This document shows, one piece after another, positions 23,952 through 32,131 of a stretch of DNA of 64,000 nucleotides (the stretch's first letter is position 1; each line of letters begins with the position of its first letter). The notes beneath the pieces were generated by a model, which worked only from the letters and a program-made list of their open reading frames with translations, made no database searches and was not told where the DNA came from. The translations under genes and the position numbers were made by a program. Source of the DNA: DATAAZ01 sp036259875 (GTDB lineage Bacteria > Actinomycetota > Thermoleophilia > Gaiellales > Gaiellaceae); NCBI GenBank assembly GCA_036259875.1, contig DATAAZ010000078.1:1-64000 (forward strand), written 5' to 3'.

Positions 23952-26111
23952 ATGGCCGTCGCCTTGCCCGAGCAGTACCTCGCCGACCTGAATCCGGCGC
24001 AGCGCGAGGCCGTCCTCGCCACCGAGGGGCCCGTGCTCGTCGTCGCGGGCGCGGGGTCGGGGAAGACGCGCGTCCTCACGCACCGAATCGTCCACCTGAT
24101 CCGCGCGGCAGGCGCGAAGCCGAACGAGATCCTCGCGATCACGTTCACGAACAAGGCCGCCGGCGAGATGAAGCGGCGCGTCGAGGAGCTCGTCGGCGAG
24201 GTCGCGCGGACGATGTGGGTGATGACGTTCCATGCGGCGTGCGGGCGGATCCTGCGCCGCGAGGCGCCGCGGCTCGGCTACCGGTCGAACTTCACGATCT
24301 ATGACCAGGCCGACCAGGTGCGGCTCGTCAAGAACTCCCTCGAGGAGCTCGAGCGCGACCCGAAGCGCTTCGCGCCGCGCGGGATCCACGCGCAGATCTC
24401 GATGGCCAAGAACCAGCTCGTCGGCCCCGACGAGTACCGCCGCCGCGTCGCGTCGTTCTACGACCAGACCGTCGCGGACGTCTACGACCTCTACCAGCGC
24501 CGCCTGCACGCGTCGAACGCGCTCGACTTCGACGACCTCCTGATGCTCACGGTCGAGGTGCTCGAGCGCTTCCCCGAGGCCGCCGCGCGCTGGCAGAAGG
24601 GCTTCCGCTACCTCCTCGTGGACGAGTACCAGGACACAAACCACGCCCAGTACCGGCTGCTCCAGCTCCTGGCCGCGAGGCATCGGAACGTCTTCGCCGT
24701 CGGCGACCCGGACCAGTCGATCTACGCGTTTCGCGGCGCCGACATCCGTAACATCCTCGAGTTCGAGCGCGACTTCCCGGGCACGAAGGTGATCCCGCTC
24801 GAGCAGAACTACCGCTCGACGAACCGCGTGCTTCGCGGCGCGAACGCCGTCATCGCCCACAACCGCGAGCGGAAGCCGAAAAACCTCTGGAGCGATCTAG
24901 GCGAGGGCGAGCCCGTCCGCGTCATCGAGGTGGAGGACGAGCACGCCGAGGCGCGGCTCGTGGCAGCGGAGGTCGCGCAGCTCTTCGAGGAAGGCCATGC
25001 CGGCGCCGAGATCGCGGTCTTCTACCGGACGAACGCCCAGTCGCGCGTCCTCGAGGACGTGCTCGTCCGTCAGGAGATCCCGTACCAGGTGATCGGGGGA
25101 CCGCGCTTCTACGAGCGCGCGGAGGTGAAGGACGCGGTCGCGTACCTCCAGGTGCTCGACAACCCGGCGGACGCCGTCTCGCTCGCCCGCATCGCGAACC
25201 GGCCGCGGCGGGGGATCGGCGATGCCTCGCTCGCCCGGCTCGCCGCGTTCGCCGACGCGCAGGGGATCACGATGCGCGACGCGCTCGCCCGCGGGGAGGA
25301 GGCCGGCTGCGGCGCAGCGCCGCTCAAGGCGATCCAGCGCTTCCGCGCGCTCCTCGAGTCGCTCGCCGCGGAGGCCGAGGAGCTGTCCGTCCCCGACCTC
25401 GTCGAGCGCGTCCTCGAGCGGACCGGCTACCTCGAGGCGCTCGAGGCGGAGCGCACGGTCGAAGCACAGGGCCGGATCGAGAATCTCGGCGAGCTCGTGA
25501 ACGTCGCCCGCGAGTACCAGGAGACGGCCGAGCAGCCGACCCTCTCCGAGTTCCTCCAGCAGATCTCGCTCTTCTCCGACCAGGACGAGCTGACCGAGGA
25601 GGGCGGCCGGATCACGTTGATGACGCTCCACAACGCGAAGGGACTCGAGTTTCGCGCGGTCTTCCTGGTGGGGATGGAGGAAGGCGTCTTCCCGCACGCG
25701 CGCTCCCTCGAGGAGCAGGGGCTCGAGGAGGAGCGCCGCCTCTGCTACGTCGGGTTGACACGTGCGCAGGAGCGGCTCGTGCTGACGCACGCTTCGGGCC
25801 GCTCGCTCTGGGGCTCGCGCTCCTACAACCTGCCGAGCCGCTTCCTCGACGAGCTGCCGCAGGACGAGATCGTGCGCGACCGCCTCCGGCCCGCGTCATG
25901 GTCGGGCTACGGGGCGCCGAGAGTGTCGGTTCGGGCCGAGAGCGAGATCCCGGAGCTCGCGACGGGCGACTCAGTCCGCCACTCGACGCTCGGCGACGGC
26001 GTCGTGACGCGGATCGAGGCGGACGGCACCGTCACGGTCCGCTTTGCCGAGGACGGCGCCGAGCGGCGGCTCGTCCTCGAGTACGCGCCCCTCGAGCGGC
26101 TCGGGCGCTGA
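23952..26111 (+). CDS. pcrA: UvrD/PcrA-type 3'-5' DNA helicase
   Basis: A 719-residue SF1 helicase acting in nucleotide excision repair and in stripping protein from DNA. The order of motifs is complete: Q-motif LNPAQREAV, Walker A GAGSGKT (about 34-40), FTNKAAGEM, DEYQDTN (motif II, about 222), GDPDQSIYAFRGA (III), QNYRST (IV), VTLMTLHNAKGLEF-type motif V (LMTLHNAKGLEF), and YVGLTRAQERL (VI). The C-terminal residues 665-719 form a small Tudor-like domain (GDSVRHSTLGDGVVTRIEADGTVTV) that in PcrA contacts RNA polymerase. Start ATG 23952 has homology from the first residues. Confidence 0.96.
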   Translation: MAVALPEQYLADLNPAQREAVLATEGPVLVVAGAGSGKTRVLTHRIVHLIRAAGAKPNEILAITFTNKAAGEMKRRVEELVGEVARTMWVMTFHAACGRILRREAPRLGYRSNFTIYDQADQVRLVKNSLEELERDPKRFAPRGIHAQISMAKNQLVGPDEYRRRVASFYDQTVADVYDLYQRRLHASNALDFDDLLMLTVEVLERFPEAAARWQKGFRYLLVDEYQDTNHAQYRLLQLLAARHRNVFAVGDPDQSIYAFRGADIRNILEFERDFPGTKVIPLEQNYRSTNRVLRGANAVIAHNRERKPKNLWSDLGEGEPVRVIEVEDEHAEARLVAAEVAQLFEEGHAGAEIAVFYRTNAQSRVLEDVLVRQEIPYQVIGGPRFYERAEVKDAVAYLQVLDNPADAVSLARIANRPRRGIGDASLARLAAFADAQGITMRDALARGEEAGCGAAPLKAIQRFRALLESLAAEAEELSVPDLVERVLERTGYLEALEAERTVEAQGRIENLGELVNVAREYQETAEQPTLSEFLQQISLFSDQDELTEEGGRITLMTLHNAKGLEFRAVFLVGMEEGVFPHARSLEEQGLEEERRLCYVGLTRAQERLVLTHASGRSLWGSRSYNLPSRFLDELPQDEIVRDRLRPASWSGYGAPRVSVRAESEIPELATGDSVRHSTLGDGVVTRIEADGTVTVRFAEDGAERRLVLEYAPLERLGR

Positions 26112-26115
26112 GCGA

Positions 26116-27126
26116 GTGTCTACACGTCTCGGGGCGAAGATCCGGCAAAATACCCCGGCCTTGCGGAGGCTTCTTCTGGTCGTCGGGGTCGTTTTCGCCC
26201 TCTCGCTCGCGCCGCCCGCGCACGCGCGCACGGTCCACTACTGGATCGCCGCGGTGCCGGAGACGTGGAACGTCGTCCCGAGCGGGCAAGACCCGATCTC
26301 CGGTCGGACGTTTACGCCCGAGGAGACAACGATGCAGACCGTCCTGTACCGGAAGTTCACGCGGGGCTGGGGACGGCAGCTGCCGAACCGCTTCTTCTCG
26401 GGCGACAACGACGGGATCCCGGGCCCGACGATCCGCGCGCGCGTCGGCGACACCGTCCTCGTCCACTTCAAGAACCTCGACACCGCCTTCGGACGCCCGC
26501 ACTCGATGCACTTCCACGGCTTTCGCTACCGGTTCAGCTCGGACGGCTCGTTCATCCCGGGCGAATCGGGCATCGGCGCCGCCGTCCCGCCCGGCGAGAG
26601 CGTCACGTACCGCCTCCAGGCGGTTCCGAGCTCCGTCGGAGTCTGGCCGTACCACGACCACGGCCCTGCGATGCAGGCGTCGATCGGAGGGGGAATGTAC
26701 GGGGCGATCTCGATCCGGGGAGCGCGCGAGCGGCGTCCAACGCGTGAGTTCGTGGTCTTCTTCGCGAACCACCTGGGTCTCCATACGGTCAACGGGCGCG
26801 CGTTCGTCGGAAACACGCCGACGTTTCGCGCCCGGGTCGGCGAGCTCGTCCAGTTCAACGTGCTCGCGATCGGCGAGGAGTTCCACACGTTCCACCTCCA
26901 CGGGCACCGCTGGCGGTTCGCCGATGAGTTCATCGACAATCGAACCGTCGGTCCGGCCGAGAGCTTTCGCGTCCGCATCCGCGAGGACGTGCCCGGTGCT
27001 TGGCTCTACCACTGTCACGTCGAGTTCCACCAGGCGAACGGGATGATCGGCCTCTACCGGGTCGCACGGCGGGCGGCCGGGCGGGCCGGGACGAGCGGCG
27101 GCGCGGGAGTCGCGGGCAGGCCGTGA
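26116..27126 (+). CDS. Secreted two-domain multicopper oxidase
   Basis: A 336-residue exported copper oxidase. The signal segment is LLLVVGVVFALSLAPPAHA (about 19-37). Copper ligands are complete: HSMHFHG (about 130-136), WPYHDHG (about 178-184), FHTFHLHGH (about 256-264) and YHCHVEFHQANGM (about 297-309), the last giving the type 1 Cys, His and Met. Two cupredoxin domains rather than three place it with small laccase-like enzymes that trimerise. Substrate could be phenolics, Mn or Cu(I). GTG 26116 was chosen just after the helicase stop. The next gene overlaps by 4 bases. Confidence 0.9.
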   Translation: MSTRLGAKIRQNTPALRRLLLVVGVVFALSLAPPAHARTVHYWIAAVPETWNVVPSGQDPISGRTFTPEETTMQTVLYRKFTRGWGRQLPNRFFSGDNDGIPGPTIRARVGDTVLVHFKNLDTAFGRPHSMHFHGFRYRFSSDGSFIPGESGIGAAVPPGESVTYRLQAVPSSVGVWPYHDHGPAMQASIGGGMYGAISIRGARERRPTREFVVFFANHLGLHTVNGRAFVGNTPTFRARVGELVQFNVLAIGEEFHTFHLHGHRWRFADEFIDNRTVGPAESFRVRIREDVPGAWLYHCHVEFHQANGMIGLYRVARRAAGRAGTSGGAGVAGRP

Positions 27127-27929
27127 GGCGCCTCGCGCTCGTCGTGGCGCTCGCGTGCCTCGCGAGCCCGGCGGCCGCGGCTGCCGCGGATCGCGACGTC
27201 GCGATCCGATTCAACCGCTTTCAGCCGGCTGACCTCGTCGCACTCACCGGCGATCGGGTCGTCTGGGCGAACGGCGATCCGACCGCGCACAACGTGACGG
27301 CGACCGGCTTCCCGTCGTCGGGGACGCTCGAGCCGGGCGCAAGGCACGAGGTGACGTTCCCGGCCGCCGGCCGCTTCGGCTACCGCTGCACGCTGCACGG
27401 CGGCATGAGCGGCGTCGTCTCCGTCTACGACCTCTACCTCGCCGGACCGGCCGTCCCGATCCGGCACGGGCGCACCGCGACGCTCACCGGGCTCGCACCG
27501 CCGTCGAGCAGCGTGATGATCCACTCGAGCGCCGACGGGAACGTCGTCACGACCGTGGACGCGTCCGCGTCGGGTTCGTTCTCCGCGACGATCGCCGGCG
27601 TGCCGGGCCGCTACATCGCGATGGCCGGTGACCGGACCAGCACCGCCGTCCAGGTGGCGGTGCAGCCGCGCGTCTCGCTGCGCTACCGCCGAGGCGCGCG
27701 CCGCGTCGTCTTCACGATCGCGGCGACTCCGGCGCAGACGGGCGCGCCCGTCGCGCTCGAGCGGCGGCACCGAAGCGGGTGGAGGCGTCTCGCGCGCGGC
27801 CGCTTGAATGCGCGCTCGCACGCGACGTTCCGCGTGACAGTCCCTCGAGGGACGCGGGTGCGGGCGCGCCTTGTTCAAGGCGTGGGCGGCTACTCGCCGT
27901 CGACGAGCGGCGCGATCCGCGTCCGCTAG
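27123..27929 (+). CDS. Secreted plastocyanin-like cupredoxin with C-terminal extension
   Basis: A 268-residue exported protein with a signal peptide at 1-20 (LALVVALACLASPAAAAA). Residues about 25-105 form a blue-copper domain: HNVTATGFPSSG gives the first His and YRCTLHGGMSGVV the Cys, His and Met ligands. The remainder is beta-rich, Arg/Ser-rich and resembles a wall-associated or Ig-like module. It overlaps the multicopper oxidase gene (GTGA), so it is a likely electron donor or acceptor for it. Confidence 0.85.
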   Translation: MRRLALVVALACLASPAAAAAADRDVAIRFNRFQPADLVALTGDRVVWANGDPTAHNVTATGFPSSGTLEPGARHEVTFPAAGRFGYRCTLHGGMSGVVSVYDLYLAGPAVPIRHGRTATLTGLAPPSSSVMIHSSADGNVVTTVDASASGSFSATIAGVPGRYIAMAGDRTSTAVQVAVQPRVSLRYRRGARRVVFTIAATPAQTGAPVALERRHRSGWRRLARGRLNARSHATFRVTVPRGTRVRARLVQGVGGYSPSTSGAIRVR

Positions 27930-27992
27930 TCGGCTCCTTGGCGCTTGCCGCCGCCCGTGCAACACTCGCGCACAACGACGTCAGGAGGTGGC

Positions 27993-28565
27993 ATGCGAGG
28001 GATGAGCACGTATCGACGCGCTGCGGTGGCGCTCGCCGCGCTCGCGACCGTCTTCGCGATCGGCGCGACGCCGGCGGGCGCCGCGGAGGTCGTGCGCACG
28101 ATCGGCGGACCGCGGTTCGAGCCGAACGGGGGGATCTCGGACACCGTTCGGTGGTCGCCGGGCCACGTGATCGTGAGCCCGAACGAGCGGGTCACCTGGA
28201 TCGACCGCGACGAGAGCTCCGAGCCGCACACGATCACGTTCGTGAACCGGCGCGAGCTGCCACGGACGATCAACCAGGTCTTCCAGTGCCGCGCGTGCGA
28301 GCTCGCGAACGCGCATCTCGCGGATCCGAGCGACCCCGAGTCGGATATCGCGCGAGTTCGGGTGAACCGTGGCCGACCGGGACTCGACGCACGCGGCGAC
28401 TCGCTCGTCCTCGCGCCCGGCGCCCGGATCGGCGGGGTGGTCTCCGCGCCGGCGGGGCGGACGCTCCACTACCTGTGCTCGATCCATGCTTGGATGCAGG
28501 GCTCGATCACGGTCGCGCGGGGCGCCGCCGGTGGCGGCGCAGCGGGGCTGGCGGGCCGCTCGTAA
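27993..28565 (+). CDS. Secreted cupredoxin-domain protein
   Basis: A 190-residue exported protein. The signal peptide covers about 1-30 (AAVALAALATVFAIGATPAGA). The cupredoxin fold shows VIVSPNERVTWIDRDESSEPHT with the first His, and LHYLCSIHAWMQGSI with Cys, His and Met ligands. A CRAC pair in the middle insertion is unusual for plastocyanins and may make a disulfide. A GGAGG ribosome site precedes ATG 27993. It is the third consecutive exported copper protein gene. Confidence 0.82.
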   Translation: MRGMSTYRRAAVALAALATVFAIGATPAGAAEVVRTIGGPRFEPNGGISDTVRWSPGHVIVSPNERVTWIDRDESSEPHTITFVNRRELPRTINQVFQCRACELANAHLADPSDPESDIARVRVNRGRPGLDARGDSLVLAPGARIGGVVSAPAGRTLHYLCSIHAWMQGSITVARGAAGGGAAGLAGRS

Positions 28566-28580
28566 AGCAGGGACAGACGG

Positions 28581-29156
28581 TTGGCGACGAGCGCCGGCCC
28601 GACCGGTGCGGCACTTTCCGCTAGCCTGACCCGCTTGCGACTCAGCCCAGTAGTCGCTGCGACGTTCGTCACGCTTGCGCTCGCCGCGCCTGCGCACGGC
28701 CTCGTCCCCGAGTACGACGACGAGGCGCGCTACCGCCCGACGATCGGGCGCTTCGCCGTCCCGCTCCGCGGTCCCGTCCACTCGCCGTTCGGCTACCGGT
28801 GGGGCCGCACCCACGACGGGATCGACATCGCCGTGCTCGCGACCGACGCCGTCCGCGCCGCGCTCCCCGGCGTGGTGACCGCGGTCGGCTACCTCCCGCG
28901 TTACGAGGGGTACGGAAACGTCGTGCGGCTGCGCCACGTCCGCGGGCTCACGACGCTGTATGCGCACCTCGCCGCGACGCGCGTCCGCGTCGGCGAGCGG
29001 GTCGCGTCCGGGGAGCTGATCGCGAGAGCCGGCTGCACCGGTTCGTGCACCGGGCCGCACCTGCATTTCGAGGTTCGCATCGCGGGAAGGCTCGTCGATC
29101 CGCTCCGGTTCCTGCGGGATCGCCTGCGCTACAATCCCCGAGCCGCGGGCGGTTAG
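28581..29156 (+). CDS. Secreted M23-family peptidase (LytM domain)
   Basis: A 191-residue exported zinc peptidase-like protein acting on peptidoglycan cross-bridges. The LytM domain occupies about 60-180: SPFGYRWGRTHDGIDIAV holds the first His and Asp ligands and GPHLHFEVRI the HxH motif. YGNVVRLRHVRGLTTLYAHL is the substrate-groove strand. All ligands are present, so it should be active. Start choice is uncertain: TTG 28581 gives a long N terminus, while TTG 28635 starts immediately before the signal peptide. The stop is 9 bases inside the tRNA-Val gene. Confidence 0.83.
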   Translation: MATSAGPTGAALSASLTRLRLSPVVAATFVTLALAAPAHGLVPEYDDEARYRPTIGRFAVPLRGPVHSPFGYRWGRTHDGIDIAVLATDAVRAALPGVVTAVGYLPRYEGYGNVVRLRHVRGLTTLYAHLAATRVRVGERVASGELIARAGCTGSCTGPHLHFEVRIAGRLVDPLRFLRDRLRYNPRAAGG

Positions 29157-29219
29157 CTCAGTTGGGAGAGCACCAGCTCGACAAGCTGGGGGTCACTGGT
29201 TCGAGCCCAGTACCGCCCA
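29147..29219 (+). tRNA. tRNA-Val (GAC)
   Basis: A complete cloverleaf without encoded CCA: acceptor GGGCGGT/ACCGCCC, D-stem GCTC/GAGC, anticodon stem CCAGC/GCTGG with loop TCGACAA (anticodon GAC), T-arm ACTGG-TTCGAGC-CCAGT, discriminator A. Position 33 is C instead of the usual U. Its 3' 43 bases are repeated exactly at 34920-34962, making it the integration site of the island that follows. The first bases overlap the end of the M23 peptidase frame. Confidence 0.9.
29177..29219 (+). repeat. att-type direct repeat, copy 1 (within tRNA-Val)
   Basis: It begins at tRNA position 31 (CTCGACAAGC) and runs to the discriminator base (GTACCGCCCA). It is identical over 43 bases to 34920-34962. A crossover in the anticodon stem-loop is a common site for tyrosine recombinases. 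Confidence 0.85.
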
Positions 29220-29308
29220 CTCAGAAACTCCCTGCAAATCAGGGGGTTACGGGAAAGAGAGAGGGCCCGCAGGGGCCCTCAGGAGAAGCGGGTCTGACAG
29301 GGGTCTGA

Positions 29309-29479
29309 TCAGTCGAGCAGGCCGACCTCGCCGAGACGCAGGCCGCCGGCGTCAGGTTCCGCCAGGAACGGGACGACGCCCAGGCTCGCCTGCGCGAGAC
29401 GCAGGCGGAGATCGCCGTGCTCAGCCGGATCGCGGACCGTCACCAGTGGCTCGCCGAGGCGGTGGGCGCCGCGCTCTAG
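29309..29479 (+). pseudogene. C-terminal remnant of a coiled-coil protein
   Basis: A 56-codon frame with no usable start codon, preceded directly by a TGA. It encodes a charged helix (DLAETQAAGVRFRQERDDAQ, RLRETQAEIAVLSRIADRH) ending WLAEAVGAAL. Such tails occur at the end of small phage or plasmid regulators, but no family can be named. It lies just inside the tRNA-Val end of the island. Confidence 0.4.
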
Positions 29480-29490
29480 CGGAGGCCCTC

Positions 29491-29637
29491 GTGACCGACC
29501 TACCGAAAGCGAGCCGGCGGCGATGGGCGTTCGAGACCTCGCGTTTTGACCCAATCCCGTGCGACCCGGTCTGGTTCATCGGGAGGAGATCGAAAACGAC
29601 GCTCCCCGTCGTGACGTATCTCCGTGCACAGACATAG
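29491..29637 (+). CDS. Small hypothetical protein in island
   Basis: A 48-residue frame starting at GTG 29491, with GGAGG at 29480-29485 at good spacing. The sequence (VTDLPKASRRRWAFETSRFD, then VWFIGRRSKTTLPVVTYLR) has no recognisable motif. It may be a real small gene of the island or a fragment. The Shine-Dalgarno is the main support. Confidence 0.3.
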   Translation: MTDLPKASRRRWAFETSRFDPIPCDPVWFIGRRSKTTLPVVTYLRAQT

Positions 29638-29659
29638 CGAGCGCGCGCAAAACGAGGCG

Positions 29660-30421
29660 CTAGCGGGGCATCGGCCGGCCTGCCTGGCTCCCGCGGTACG
29701 CGGGGTCGCGCAGACGGTTCGGAAGCCCGACCGGAATCGCGCGCGGGCCCGTGTTGTAAGGATTCAGGCGGAGCCGGGCGGCCTCCCCGGGTGTTAGGCG
29801 CTCTAGGACGACAATCTCGCCGACCGGGCGGCTACCCGGGATGACGGAGAAACGGAAGCGCACGCCCGTCTCGTCAGCCGCCCGCTCGAGGCCAGCGAGC
29901 GCGTCGGAACCGCACACCGCACCGGGCACGGCTGCCCGGGCGACCAGGAGCGCAAGTCGCCTGTCGACTCGATACGGGAGGAGCGACGAGAACGCCGGCC
30001 CGAAGAACGTCCGCGTGGGGGCCGGGACGAAGCCGGCGAGCGAGGACGCAAGGAGGATGTCCTGGTGCGCGCCCGAGCCGTGCGCGTGGGCGATCCGAAG
30101 CGCAACGCCGAGGACGTCCGGGAGCGGTGCCGGTACGCCGAGCGCGCGCGAAAAGCGGATCAACCCAGCGTGCGTTCCCACGGCGCCGAACGCGCCGTCC
30201 TCGAGCCGGACCTCGCAGACGAATGCGATGCCGACGGGGTGGAAGATCCTTTGCCGCCGCTCCCGCGAGAGGAACCGAAACAGCCGGTGCGTCGCCACCG
30301 CCGTCCGCGCAGGGAGCAGGGGAGGGCGCAGGGGGGAAGGCGAGCGTGCCACAGTCGGGGATGGTGAACGATGCGAGGATTCGCCGCCGCCGCGCACCTG
30401 GAAGTTGCCGCGGCCGCGCAC
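29660..30421 (-). CDS. Uncharacterised protein resembling actinobacterial catalase-fold proteins
   Basis: A frame of 253 residues. The core from about residue 50 resembles a catalase-related family found in actinobacteria: RIFHPVGIAFVCEVRLEDG, GLIRFSRALGVPAPLPDVLG, FSSLLPYRVDRRLALLVARA and NPYNTGPRAIPVGLPNRLRD followed by YRGSQAGR. Heme-ligand residues cannot be assigned by eye, so activity is not claimed. The N-terminal 40 residues are low-complexity; a shorter start at GTG 30352 is possible. It lies in the tRNA-Val island, reading toward the intact tRNA. Confidence 0.6.
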   Translation of the reverse strand: MRGRGNFQVRGGGESSHRSPSPTVARSPSPLRPPLLPARTAVATHRLFRFLSRERRQRIFHPVGIAFVCEVRLEDGAFGAVGTHAGLIRFSRALGVPAPLPDVLGVALRIAHAHGSGAHQDILLASSLAGFVPAPTRTFFGPAFSSLLPYRVDRRLALLVARAAVPGAVCGSDALAGLERAADETGVRFRFSVIPGSRPVGEIVVLERLTPGEAARLRLNPYNTGPRAIPVGLPNRLRDPAYRGSQAGRPMPR

Positions 30422-30670
30422 CTAGAGAAAGACGCTCGCGCCCGTCATGGAAGGCCCTCGCACGCCGCCGTGGGGCCCGGCCGTCCTTGGGGATCGCGGC
30501 GTGCAGGTGGCCGCGGTCTTGGGAATTTCGGGTGGGTGCGCGCCAGTGGTGCGCCACTGGGGGCCACTCTCAGGCGGCGTTGAGCGGCGTTCAGCGGAGC
30601 AACTCGCTCGGTCCGTGCAGGGACGCGTGGAGTCACAAACTCGCATAGGCAGCCGCTTTTCGCGTGAACA
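30422..30670. other. Non-coding stretch in island
   Basis: No convincing gene. It contains short near-repeats (GGCGTTGAGCGGCGTTCAGCGG near 30576, GCCGCGGCCGCGCACCT near 30400-30422), but no start with ribosome site and no conserved peptide. Frames here yield only peptides derived from neighbouring tRNA-like sequence. Confidence 0.4.
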
Positions 30671-30727
30671 GACGGCCGGGGTGGGATTCGAACCCACGAG
30701 ACCGTTCAGCACCGCCGAGCGGTTTTC
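30671..30727 (-). other. 3' fragment of a class II tRNA (tRNA-Ser-like)
   Basis: Read on the minus strand it gives CTGAAAACCGC (3' side of the anticodon loop, anticodon TGA if intact), a long variable arm, T-arm GTGGG-TTCGAAT-CCCAC and acceptor 3' strand CCCGGCC plus G. The matching 5' acceptor GGCCGGG is not found in the 100 bases upstream, so the 5' half is missing. Such 3' fragments are left or carried by elements that integrate in tRNA genes. A full tRNA-Ser is not present in the window. Confidence 0.65.
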
Positions 30728-31469
30728 AGACGGGCGCTGAACCGAGGCGCGATGCGGCTTTACGTCATGTGCTCGAGGTCATCCGGACCGTCGTGAGCGT
30801 CGCCACCCTGCTTATCGCCGCCGGCAACCGCCGTGGCCCTGGTGCTCGTGCTGCGCTGAAATAGAGCGAGGCCCCGTGGGGCTCCCAGGGCCTCGCGTCT
30901 GGCGAGTCGAGCGGGGCTAGCTGCGGCCGGCGCGGCGGGTGAGTCACCCAAGCCATCGCCCACCGCTGTCAGCGCGTGATCACCTTCGCACACTCGCTCA
31001 AGCCCCCGTCGGTAGACGAGTTCGGTGAGCGAACGAGCGGCAGGCCGGGCTCGCTGGCGGCGTAGCGCTCCCAGGAGCGCAACAGGTCGCGCCTCTCGAC
31101 GGTCACGGCTTAGGCCGTGGGTTCGAATCGCGCCGCCCCCGCTTCGACTGCGGAGGTTCGCCCGCTCGGCGGCGAGTTGCACCCGTGCAGGACCCCTTGT
31201 CGCGAGGAAGAGCAGCGATGCAACTTGGATCGCCTCGCGTGGGGTACCCGATGCGGTACGCAGCGCCGGCCCCGTTTGGCGGCGGCCCGTGCGGAAACGT
31301 AGGCCGACACGAGGCGGGAGGATCGTGAGGTCAGGGGGTACGGCGTGAGCGTCCCGTTCGCCGGGCGAGCTGCTCGCCAGGCTGGTTGCTCGCGTCGCCC
31401 GATCTCGGTTTGACCCTCGGATCCAACGTCCCAGATCCGCGCGTTTGATGGCTGACAAGGAGAGGACAC
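30728..31469. other. Gene-poor island segment with hairpin and tRNA-like T-arm
   Basis: No convincing gene. At 30872-30899 a hairpin with 9-bp stem (GCGAGGCCC/GGGCCTCGC) could be a terminator. Around 31099-31140 a sequence with GTGG-GTTCGAAT resembles a degraded tRNA 3' half. The remainder has short open frames without start signals. Confidence 0.4.
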
Positions 31470-32123
31470 ATGGCACAAATCGATGACGCAGCCGGCACGG
31501 CCGTGGGCGAGTCGACGACCGGCCAAGCGAAGGACAAAGCGCAGCGGGGAGCCCAGGAGGTCAGCGCGCGTGCGCGCGAGGGCGCCGAGCAGGTCGCCGG
31601 GCAAGCTCAGGAGAAGGCGCAGGAGCTCCGCGGCCAGGCGTCCGGCCGTATGCGCGAGCAGGTCGATACGCGCTCCACGCAGGCGGGCGAACAGGTGCAG
31701 TCACTCGCGGACGCGATACGACGGACGGGCGAGACCCTTCGGAACGAAGGGAAGGAGGGTCCTGCGAGGCTGACCGACGGGGCCGCGGAGCGCGCGGAGC
31801 GTCTCGGCGGCTACCTGTCCGAGTCGGACGCCGACCGGATTCTCCGCGACGTCGAGGATTTCGCGCGCCGCCAGCCGTGGCTTGTTGCGGCCGGGGGGTT
31901 CGTCCTTGGGCTCCTTGGCTCGCGCGTGCTGAAGGCGTCGAGCAGCCGTCGATACCAGGACTCGACGGCTGGTGGCAGCTGGAGCGCAGCGGGTCGGCCC
32001 GAATTTGCGGGGACGGGCGCTGGGCCCGATGTGGTATTCGAGCCCGACGTTCGGCCCGCTATGCCCGCGGTTCCGCCGACGACGTCGGCGCCGGCCGGCT
32101 CGCCGGTTCGCGAGTCGGTGTAG
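31470..32123 (+). CDS. Alanine/glutamine-rich helical protein with C-terminal membrane segment (DUF883/ElaB-like)
   Basis: A 217-residue protein. Residues 1-110 are a long low-complexity amphipathic helix (QAKDKAQRGAQEVSARAREG, AEQVAGQAQEKAQELRGQAS) like LEA/CsbD/DUF883 proteins. A conserved stretch LSESDADRILRDVEDFARRQ precedes the hydrophobic segment PWLVAAGGFVLGLLGSRVL (about 136-154) and a Pro/Ala-rich tail. The pattern fits inner-membrane-anchored stress proteins. AAGGAGAGG precedes ATG 31470. It starts a run of three genes. Confidence 0.72.
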   Translation: MAQIDDAAGTAVGESTTGQAKDKAQRGAQEVSARAREGAEQVAGQAQEKAQELRGQASGRMREQVDTRSTQAGEQVQSLADAIRRTGETLRNEGKEGPARLTDGAAERAERLGGYLSESDADRILRDVEDFARRQPWLVAAGGFVLGLLGSRVLKASSSRRYQDSTAGGSWSAAGRPEFAGTGAGPDVVFEPDVRPAMPAVPPTTSAPAGSPVRESV

Positions 32124-32131
32124 GAGCGACC

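Noticed and set aside
30664..30864. Plus-strand frame with PGWDSNPRDRSAPPSG
   Set aside because: The peptide is translated from the tRNA-Ser-like fragment; peptides of this kind are known artefacts of tRNA sequence.
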